Part shown: piece after piece, positions 1-5,737 of the stretch
Layout: every line of letters begins with the position of its first letter
Numbering within the stretch: the stretch's first letter is position 1
Source: Clostridia bacterium
Lineage (GTDB): Bacteria > Bacillota > Clostridia > Oscillospirales > Acutalibacteraceae
DNA length: 16,105 bases
Direction: 5' to 3'
NCBI GenBank assembly: GCA_024689165.1
Contig: JAILDS010000193.1
Span: 1-16,105 of the forward strand
Notes under the pieces: model-generated
What the model saw: only the letters and a program-made list of their open reading frames with translations
What the model was told of the DNA's origin: nothing
Databases searched by the model: none
Made by a program: the position numbers and the translations under genes

Positions 1-40
1 GCGCCGCCTGCGCCGCCTGCGCCGCCTGCGCCGCCTGCGC
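1..40. repeat. 9-bp GC-rich tandem repeat at the window edge
   Basis: The unit GCGCCGCCT is repeated four times perfectly from base 1 to 36, and a partial fifth copy (GCGC) follows. It is cut by the window edge, so the true copy number is unknown. It is open in several frames: Ala-Pro-Pro or Arg-Arg-Leu on the plus strand, Ala-Gln-Ala on the minus strand. It could be a coding low-complexity tract or non-coding. No start codon with a ribosome binding site is visible for either strand. Confidence 0.9.
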
Positions 41-61
41 GGTCAGATAAGCGGCAACATT

Positions 62-90
62 ATTATAACATGTTTCGACCGGATTGTCAA
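62..90 (-). promoter_or_regulatory. Consensus sigma-A promoter reading leftward
   Basis: Read on the minus strand, TTGACA (bases 85-90) and TATAAT (bases 62-67) are separated by exactly 17 bases. Both boxes match the consensus perfectly. Transcription would start near base 55 and run straight into the 9-bp repeat and out of the window. The gene it serves is not visible. Confidence 0.65.
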
Positions 91-134
91 AATATAAAAG
101 CTTCTTCGCATTTTACGGAAATCGCGGATACCGG

Positions 135-163
135 TTGACAAAAGGCGGATGTCGCGTTATACT
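135..163 (+). promoter_or_regulatory. Sigma-A promoter for the 226-3255 gene pair
   Basis: TTGACA at 135-140 and TATACT at 158-163 are 17 bases apart. The expected start near base 170 leaves a leader of about 55 bases before the ATG at 226. A strong ribosome binding site, GGAGGAG at 212-218, lies 7 bases before that ATG. This promoter is back to back with the leftward promoter at 62-90, so the region is a divergent control region. Confidence 0.7.
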
Positions 164-225
164 ATAACAAGAACCTTCAGCGCCGCGCTGATCCTGAAAA
201 AAAAAAATCCGGGAGGAGACCGGTC

Positions 226-2424
226 ATGACATTCGAACTGCCTCCGGAAGATACGCGTGAAGCCCTGTGCTTCCCGCATTTTCCCACACGCGCTCAATGC
301 TTCATCTTCCGCAACTGGGGGATGGTGAGTCCCGAGGTGATGGCATCGGTGCTGGGCTGCACCGCCGGCGACATCCTTGAGACCGCCGGCGCGATGGGCC
401 TGCCGGTGCCTCCCGACACAGACCCGGACTGGGTCACGAAGGGCTACATAACGCTCATCAGGGCGAACTGGCACCTGCTCACATACGAACAGCTGGCCCT
501 CCTCCTCGGCCGGGACACCGGGTGGCTCGCGTACGTCCTGAAGGAGGACGACTTCCTCTCGGTCAAGCTCGGCGGGAAAAAGCCGCGCACGGCTCCCCTC
601 CGTCCGGAGCCGCTGACGCCCGACGGAAAAAGGAGAACGGCGCAGATCCGCAAGACCGTTCTCGAAGCCCGGGCCGCGCTGCCGGAGAGGCCGGCGCGCC
701 CCTTCGATTTCGCTCCGGCGTTCGCCGTGCGCTGCGGAGCTCCGGCGGATGAGAGAGATGACCGCTTCGAGGAGCGGATAGTATACTCGTACTGCGCACT
801 GTACGGCGACACGTTCGCCGACCGCGGGCTCATCGACGCCTCATTCCCCGACAGCCTCCTTTCTGCCTGCCGGAGCCTCGGAATCACCGGCATATGGACC
901 CAGCCCGTCCTCTACAGGCTCGTTCCCTGCCCGTTCGACCCTGAGCTGTCGGAAGGTCACGGCGCGCGCCTCGACGGCATGCGATATCTCGTCCGGAAGC
1001 TCAGGAAATACGGTCTGCGGCTCTTTCTCTACCTCAATGAGCCCCGCTCGATGCCGGAGAGCTTCTTCGCCTCCCCTTCACGCGCCGGACTGAAGGGGCA
1101 CACACGGGGGAAGGAGTCGTGTCTGTGCGTGTCGGTGCCGGCCGTGCGCGAATACCTGCGGGACGGCGCGCGCACTCTGTGCTCCGAAGTCCCGGGCCTC
1201 GGCGGGTTTATAACCATCACGGCGTCAGAGAACCTGACGAACTGCTACAGCCACTCGACGCCAGGCACGTGCACCTGCCCGCGCTGCGCCGCAAGGAGTC
1301 CGGCCGGGGTCATAGCCGACGTGAACACCGCCCTGTACGAAGGAGCGCGGAGCGCCGACCCCGGCGTCCGGTTCATCGCCTGGAACTGGGGCTGGTACGG
1401 CAGACAGGAGAATATGAACGGGGACGTCGCGGACCTCCTTCCGCCGGGCGCCGCGCTGATGTCGGTGAGCGAGGAGAAAGTGAAGAAGACCGTGGGCGGT
1501 ACGGAGACGTCTGTCGTCGATTACTCGATATCCGTCGAGGGCCCCGGCGACTACGCGAAAGCCGTATGGAGGACGGCGCGCGAGCGCGGCCACGCGGCTT
1601 ACGCGAAGCTCCAGCTCGGGTGCACGTGGGAGATGGCCGCCGTGCCGTGCGTGCCCGCGTTCGAAAAGATATACCGCCATATGTCGAAGATAACGGCCTG
1701 CGCCGACGTCCGGGGTCTCATGCTGGGATGGACGCTGGGCGGGTTCCCGTCGCCCTCCCTGCGCCTCGCGCAGTGTTTCTACGGCGGCCGCACGCCGACG
1801 TTCGAGGAGGTGTGCGGGCAGATGTTCCCGACGGCCGACGCCCGGACGCTGGCGCATGCCTTTTCGACGCTCAGCTCGGCCTTCGACGAATACCCCTTCC
1901 ACGTGGGCGTCGCATATTTCGCGCCGCAGCACGCGGGGCCGTCGAACCTGCTCTTCGCCGGAAAGACGGGCCGCCGCGCGACGATGGTCGGCTATCCCTA
2001 CGACGATCTTGAGAAGTGGCGCTCCATATACCCCGAGGACGTGTTCACCGGTCAGCTGAAGAAGCTGTATACCGGCTGGGCGCGGGGCGTCGCCGAGTTG
2101 CGCGAGGCCGCGCGGAGCGCCGCCGGCACCGACGAAAACCTCCTCCGCACTCTCCGCTGGGCGGAGGTGTGCGCGATACACTTCGAATCGGTGTACGACC
2201 AGTGCGTTTTCGTGAGGAGGCGCGACCGCGAAGGAGTGCTCGACGCCGGGATCATCTCCCGCGAGGAGGAGCTCGCGCGGAGGCTCATGACGCTCGCCGC
2301 GTCAGACCCGACGGTCGGATACGAGTCGTCGAACCACTATTTCTACACCGTTAACTCGCTCCTCGAGAAGATCCTGAACTGCAGATATCTTCAGCAAACC
2401 GGGGACAGACAGGGGGATAAATAA
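226..2424 (+). CDS. HTH-like plus TIM-barrel glycosidase-like protein
   Basis: This 732-residue protein has no signal peptide, so it is probably cytoplasmic. Residues 33-62 and 84-113 are two helix-turn-helix-like stretches with a shared shape (SPEVMASVLG and TYEQLALLLG). From about residue 180 on, the sequence resembles the (beta/alpha)8 barrels of hexosaminidase-type glycosidases. It includes NEP (271-273), TASEN (332-336) and a CTCPRC cysteine cluster (349-354) like the CxC..C patch in GH20/GH163 (DUF4838) enzymes. E335 is a candidate catalytic acid, by inference only. I recall similar proteins with the same N-terminal motif from Paenibacillus-type Firmicutes, but I cannot name a characterised member. 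The start is fixed by GGAGGAG at 212-218. The stop codon directly precedes the next ATG, so the two genes are probably co-translated. Sugar-related function is likely; substrate and activity are unknown. Confidence 0.75.
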   Translation: MTFELPPEDTREALCFPHFPTRAQCFIFRNWGMVSPEVMASVLGCTAGDILETAGAMGLPVPPDTDPDWVTKGYITLIRANWHLLTYEQLALLLGRDTGWLAYVLKEDDFLSVKLGGKKPRTAPLRPEPLTPDGKRRTAQIRKTVLEARAALPERPARPFDFAPAFAVRCGAPADERDDRFEERIVYSYCALYGDTFADRGLIDASFPDSLLSACRSLGITGIWTQPVLYRLVPCPFDPELSEGHGARLDGMRYLVRKLRKYGLRLFLYLNEPRSMPESFFASPSRAGLKGHTRGKESCLCVSVPAVREYLRDGARTLCSEVPGLGGFITITASENLTNCYSHSTPGTCTCPRCAARSPAGVIADVNTALYEGARSADPGVRFIAWNWGWYGRQENMNGDVADLLPPGAALMSVSEEKVKKTVGGTETSVVDYSISVEGPGDYAKAVWRTARERGHAAYAKLQLGCTWEMAAVPCVPAFEKIYRHMSKITACADVRGLMLGWTLGGFPSPSLRLAQCFYGGRTPTFEEVCGQMFPTADARTLAHAFSTLSSAFDEYPFHVGVAYFAPQHAGPSNLLFAGKTGRRATMVGYPYDDLEKWRSIYPEDVFTGQLKKLYTGWARGVAELREAARSAAGTDENLLRTLRWAEVCAIHFESVYDQCVFVRRRDREGVLDAGIISREEELARRLMTLAASDPTVGYESSNHYFYTVNSLLEKILNCRYLQQTGDRQGDK

Positions 2425-3255
2425 ATGAGCAGACTTATACAGGTCAGAACGAAGGCATCCGAATACGACGGCGAATTCCGCTGGCAGGCGGCGGGAATGT
2501 CGTATCTCATCGTGAACGAAGCGCACGAATATGCCGTGATCGACGGCGGACAGGAGCTCTCCGACATCGACGAGCTGTACCGGCTGATGCGGGAGGACTG
2601 CGGGCATGACGCCGTGACCGTAAAATACTGGTTCATCACCCATCCGCACGCCGACCACTACCGCGCGCTGCAGCGGCTGGCGGAGTCGGGACCGCACACG
2701 GAGCGCATTAAAGTCGGGAAGCTGATCTTCAGCGTCCCTGAGACCTTCAGGGTATGCGTGTCCGATCTCGGCATCCTCCGTTCGCTCCCCGGGAAGCTTG
2801 GCGCAGAGTACGTCGAGCCGGCGGCCGGCGACGTCTTGGGTTTCGGCGACCTGACATTCCGTATCCTCGCGACGTGGCGCGACGTCCCTGACCCGTACGA
2901 CCCGAACGAGCTGTCGATGATCCTGTCGGCAGAGGGGAGGCGGAAGAAGGCCATGTTCACCGGCGACGCCTACAGAGCGGGACTTTCGGCGCTCGTCAGG
3001 CGTCTGCGCGAGGCGGGGGAGACAGATCTGCTGAAGTCGGACATCGTCCAGGTGGCCCACCACGGCCTCAACGGAGGGGACGTGGACTTCTATCACTACG
3101 TCGGCGCTGAGACCGCAATGGTCCCGATCTCAAAGTCGGGATACCTCGCGATCAACGCCCCGCGCGACAGATGCTGCACCGCGAACCGTTTCGCCCAGGA
3201 CAGGGCGCTGACCGTCATCTACTCCTTCGCGGGCAATTATTCGGCAGAACTCTGA
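2425..3255 (+). CDS. MBL-fold metallohydrolase
   Basis: This 276-residue protein belongs to the metallo-beta-lactamase fold superfamily. HPHADH at residues 73-78 is the HxHxDH metal-binding signature. TGDA (179-182) supplies the bridging aspartate and AHHG (211-214) a further histidine, a pattern also seen in the ComEC/Rec2-like branch. There is no signal peptide or membrane segment, so it is probably cytoplasmic with a two-metal (often zinc) centre. The ATG follows the upstream TAA without a gap, and AGGGGG at 2411-2416 inside the upstream gene gives the ribosome binding site. Tight coupling to the glycosidase-like gene suggests it acts on a product or partner of that enzyme, perhaps a phosphoester or lactone. 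That role is inference. The superfamily is too broad to give the substrate. Confidence 0.85.
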   Translation: MSRLIQVRTKASEYDGEFRWQAAGMSYLIVNEAHEYAVIDGGQELSDIDELYRLMREDCGHDAVTVKYWFITHPHADHYRALQRLAESGPHTERIKVGKLIFSVPETFRVCVSDLGILRSLPGKLGAEYVEPAAGDVLGFGDLTFRILATWRDVPDPYDPNELSMILSAEGRRKKAMFTGDAYRAGLSALVRRLREAGETDLLKSDIVQVAHHGLNGGDVDFYHYVGAETAMVPISKSGYLAINAPRDRCCTANRFAQDRALTVIYSFAGNYSAEL

Positions 3256-3280
3256 CATAACAGCCGGGACTCCGTCCCGC

Positions 3281-3319
3281 ACGGCGAAAAGGCCCCGCGC
3301 CGCGGGGCCTTTTCGCCGT
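3281..3319. terminator. Bidirectional hairpin terminator between convergent genes
   Basis: Arms 3281-3299 and 3301-3319 are perfect reverse complements over 19 bases around one central base. The GC-rich core is flanked by AAAA on one side and TTTT on the other, inside the stem. It lies between the converging metallohydrolase and GH39-like genes and can serve both. A small extra hairpin (CGGGAC/GTCCCG, 3265-3279) stands just before it. Confidence 0.8.
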
Positions 3320-3330
3320 TTCAGGGAGGT

Positions 3331-4644
3331 TCAGACCTCCCTTATGAAGAATATGCTGTTGCGCTCCATGCGCAGGACGATGTCCTCGCCTGTGCCGGTG
3401 CACTCGCCGTCGTGCGTGCTGTCGGCGGCGAAGATCTCGTATCTTCCGCCGGTCTTTCCGGGATCGACATGCACTACCGCTCCTTCGGCGCCGTCGTCCT
3501 CGTTGTAATGCGAGACCATCATCATGAGCTTTCCGCCCGCGTCCTCACCGCACAGCGCATATACGTTCGGCGGGCAGCTGACCGCCTTTATCTCGTGTTC
3601 GGCGTCGTAGAAACGCCCGTACCAGTAAAGCGGCCAGTAGCCTTTGAGCTTCCCGTAGGTGTAGAAGTCGAACGCGCCGTTGAAGGCCGAGGGCCGCGTG
3701 TCGTAGTACATCAGCATGTCGACGGGGCAGTCCTGCGCGAGGCAGATGACCGACGCCGTGAACGCCGCGCCCTTGATCCCGTGTATCGCCTTCAGGCTGT
3801 ATACGAAATCCTCCGTCCAGCCCCTGACGTAGTTCCACTCGTTGAGTATGCTCTCCGCCTCCGGGTACCCGCAGCGGTCGATCAGCTCGCGGAACACAGC
3901 GGTCCGCTTCGCCACCGACTCGGGGTGCTTCGAATAGATATGCCACGAGAAGAAGTCTATCGGAACGTTCCTGCGCTTCATCTCGCGAAGGAAATCCTCG
4001 CACCACTCGGTCCGCCCGCAGCTCGCCGGCCCGCCTATCTTAAGGCCGGGGAAGCAGCCCTTGAGGTGCTTCGCGGCCGTCTCGTACAGATCGAAGAACT
4101 GCGCCTTCGTGCCGCCCCAGGTCCGGGGATACTTATCCCCCTCCCTGTCGAGGTCGGGCTCGTTCCAGATCTCCCAGTACTCGATCCCCAGACGGAATCC
4201 GTTCGCCCAGCCCTCGTTGTAGTGCCGGATGATATGCTCGCATATCACCGCCCACTTCATAAAATCCTTCGGCGGCCAGATGTGATGCTTCTTTATCTGA
4301 TGCTCGATGGTCTGACCCAGCCGGAAGAAGGGCTGCGTTCCGGCATCGACGGTCACGAGCAGCGACTCGTCGGTGCACTCGAAGTCGTACGACTCCGGGA
4401 GCGACGGGTCGGCGTCGAAGTTCGGGAAGATGCACGAGATGTCGTGAGAATACGGCCCGCCGTACACGCCGATGCTCGCCGAATCGTGGTTTCGCGCGTA
4501 GGGCATCCTCATCGCCCTGTAATCGTCAAAATTCGTCCTGTACTGGTCGTTTGCGTGCCTCTTCGCGCAGGGCCCGCCGTTCGTCGCGTTGAGCGGCTTG
4601 AATCTTCCGCCCTTTGCCGAAAGATCAAAGATCAGTTCTTCCAT
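3331..4644 (-). CDS. GH39-like glycoside hydrolase
   Basis: This 437-residue protein has the layout of clan GH-A barrels related to family 39 (beta-xylosidase, alpha-L-iduronidase). WNEPD at residues 160-164 carries the expected acid/base glutamate E162 at the end of strand 4. ILNEWN at 266-271 carries the expected nucleophile E269 at strand 7. SWHIYS (233-238) fits the conserved histidine strand. The last ~80 residues look like a beta-rich end domain. No signal peptide is seen, so it should act in the cytoplasm on imported oligosaccharides. The start is supported by AAGGAG at 4654-4659, nine bases upstream. It follows the DUF4234 gene by 138 bases on the same strand, with no clear own promoter. 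Substrate specificity cannot be read from the sequence; GH39 is the best family guess, and another clan GH-A family remains possible. Confidence 0.8.
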   Translation of the reverse strand: MEELIFDLSAKGGRFKPLNATNGGPCAKRHANDQYRTNFDDYRAMRMPYARNHDSASIGVYGGPYSHDISCIFPNFDADPSLPESYDFECTDESLLVTVDAGTQPFFRLGQTIEHQIKKHHIWPPKDFMKWAVICEHIIRHYNEGWANGFRLGIEYWEIWNEPDLDREGDKYPRTWGGTKAQFFDLYETAAKHLKGCFPGLKIGGPASCGRTEWCEDFLREMKRRNVPIDFFSWHIYSKHPESVAKRTAVFRELIDRCGYPEAESILNEWNYVRGWTEDFVYSLKAIHGIKGAAFTASVICLAQDCPVDMLMYYDTRPSAFNGAFDFYTYGKLKGYWPLYWYGRFYDAEHEIKAVSCPPNVYALCGEDAGGKLMMMVSHYNEDDGAEGAVVHVDPGKTGGRYEIFAADSTHDGECTGTGEDIVLRMERNSIFFIREV

Positions 4645-4708
4645 GACTTTTTTCTCCTTTTCCGGGTCTTTTATATCTCCGGCGGCTGCCCGCCGCGCCT
4701 TCGCTGTA

Positions 4709-4786
4709 TCACTTCCAGTGGAATACGCGGGTCCAGCCGGTCTTTCCTCCGTATGTGACGTATCCCGGCAGTGATTTGTCCGTCAC
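4709..4786 (-). CDS. Possible 25-residue peptide overlapping the DUF4234 stop
   Basis: A GTG at 4784-4786 overlaps the TGA stop of the DUF4234 gene (GTGA overlap) and opens a 25-codon frame. Its product is basic and aromatic, ending GYVTYGGKTGWTRVFHWK. The composition looks like a genuine protein tail rather than a random frame. No ribosome binding site is evident beyond the possible coupling. Alternatives are a C-terminal extension of the upstream protein lost by a -1 frame change, or chance. Confidence 0.2.
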   Translation of the reverse strand: MTDKSLPGYVTYGGKTGWTRVFHWK

Positions 4787-5391
4787 CCTTTCATGTTGTA
4801 ATCCGCGCTGAGTCTGTTCATCGCGACGGCCAGCCTGTGGATATAGATCATCGGGAAAACGAGGGTGAAGCAAAGCAGGACATCGAACACCCAGAAGGTC
4901 CATCCGCCAAACGGATAGTTTATCTGTCTGCGGTAAAGCTCGTTCCCGATCCTTGACGACAGCTTCGCGGTCCACACTAACGGCACGATCCCCAGCGTCA
5001 GCCAGCTGAAAATAAAGAACACGAGGCAGTAATGCATCGTCTTCTTCCCGTCATACCTCGACGCGATGATATTGATATCGTTCGAGATCGACGAATAAAA
5101 GACGATCGTATAGATGCCTAAGGTGACTATCGAAAGCAGTAAGAGCTTCCAGAACCCTCGCGACGTCGAAAGCCTTCCCGCCGGCCGGTTGTTCACGACG
5201 TACACCGGAACGGCCCCCTGAGCATACTGCGGGGCGGCATATGTCTGCCCGTAAGCAGACTGCGGAGGCGGGGGCGGAGGAGCATAAGATCCCGCGTTCG
5301 GAGCCCCTGCCCCCTGCGCGAGACTTGCACCGCAGTTCGAACAAAATGTCGCGTTATCGGGGATCTGAGCGCCGCAATACCTACAAAACAT
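4783..5391 (-). CDS. Zinc-ribbon and DUF4234 membrane protein
   Basis: This protein has 202 residues. The N-terminus is a short zinc ribbon with C3, C6, C17 and C20 (CxxC-N10-CxxC). A Pro/Ala/Gln/Tyr-rich linker (about 30-65), with six consecutive prolines, follows. Three hydrophobic segments come next (about 80-100, 119-140 and 162-185), matching the DUF4234 arrangement. The linker and ribbon probably face the cytoplasm. The function of DUF4234 proteins is unknown; this layout is common in Clostridia. The start is fixed by GGAGGG (5397-5402), five bases before the ATG. It has its own promoter and may be co-transcribed with the GH39-like gene downstream. Confidence 0.85.
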   Translation of the reverse strand: MFCRYCGAQIPDNATFCSNCGASLAQGAGAPNAGSYAPPPPPPQSAYGQTYAAPQYAQGAVPVYVVNNRPAGRLSTSRGFWKLLLLSIVTLGIYTIVFYSSISNDINIIASRYDGKKTMHYCLVFFIFSWLTLGIVPLVWTAKLSSRIGNELYRRQINYPFGGWTFWVFDVLLCFTLVFPMIYIHRLAVAMNRLSADYNMKG

Positions 5392-5457
5392 GGTGGCCCT
5401 CCACTCGTAATCAGATCATTTCCGGAACAATAATTCTGCCGGAATGATTTCCCGGTT

Positions 5458-5486
5458 ATATTATCACATTTTTTAAGTGTTGTCAA
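5458..5486 (-). promoter_or_regulatory. Promoter of the DUF4234 gene
   Basis: On the minus strand, TTGACA (5481-5486) is followed after 17 bases by TAATAT (5458-5463). An overlapping GATAAT gives a 15-base spacer. The leader of roughly 60 bases contains an inverted repeat built on CCGG. Confidence 0.55.
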
Positions 5487-5602
5487 GAGATTTTACTGCG
5501 CTGACTTCCGCCCTGACACCGGCAGGAGAAACATTGCGCGGCACAGAGCGGACGCAACCGTAATAATATTTGTAAATACATCCGGACTGTTGACTTTTGA
5601 CC

Positions 5603-5631
5603 TTGAAAAACCGGTTATTTCATAGTATAAT
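5603..5631 (+). promoter_or_regulatory. Promoter of the large lipoprotein gene
   Basis: TTGAAA at 5603-5608 and a perfect TATAAT at 5626-5631 are 17 bases apart. Transcription should begin near 5638, so the reading frame from 5597 cannot be the full coding region, and the ATG at 5738 is the credible start. Confidence 0.65.
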
Positions 5632-5641
5632 AATCATTGGT

Positions 5642-5655
5642 TTTCGCATGCGAAA
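5642..5655. promoter_or_regulatory. 14-bp perfect palindrome at the transcript start
   Basis: TTTCGCATGCGAAA is its own reverse complement. It begins 11 bases after the -10 box, where a repressor would block initiation. It may be an operator for a dimeric regulator; no regulator gene is adjacent. Confidence 0.4.
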
Positions 5656-5725
5656 GCAACGGAGCAACAACGCCGGCGGCATATTCAAACAGGGTTCGAA
5701 AAGACCGCGCCCGGGACCGCGGAAC

Positions 5726-5730
5726 AGGAG
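5726..5730 (+). promoter_or_regulatory. Ribosome binding site deciding the 5738 start
   Basis: AGGAG lies seven bases before the ATG at 5738. That ATG opens directly onto a lipoprotein signal peptide, while the 47 codons upstream encode a basic, unlikely leader. Confidence 0.8.
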
Positions 5731-5737
5731 AAACAGA

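Larger units (their letters stand above)
5392..5737. other. Divergent gene-free control region
   Basis: These 346 bases separate the DUF4234 gene (leftward) from the large lipoprotein gene (rightward). They hold one promoter for each direction, an imperfect inverted repeat in the leftward leader (arms about 5415-5425 and 5439-5448), and a 14-bp palindrome at the start of the rightward transcript. The frame that extends the lipoprotein gene upstream to 5597 runs through the promoter and is unlikely to be translated. Confidence 0.7.

Noticed and set aside
1..40. CRISPR array
   Set aside because: The repeat has a 9-bp period with no spacers.
1119..2181. Long plus (1119-2012) and minus (1225-2181) frames within the 732-residue gene
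   Set aside because: Arg- and Pro-rich translations typical of GC-rich codon-bias shadows, with no supporting start signals.
3412..4758. Plus-strand frame of 448 codons opposite the GH39-like gene
   Set aside because: The minus strand shows catalytic motifs in the right order; this frame is Arg/Val/Leu-rich and matches no family I recognise.
5597..5737. Upstream extension of the large lipoprotein to an ATG at 5597
   Set aside because: It would overlap the promoter and -10 box and place a basic 47-residue leader before a proper signal peptide. The AGGAG at 5726 supports 5738.
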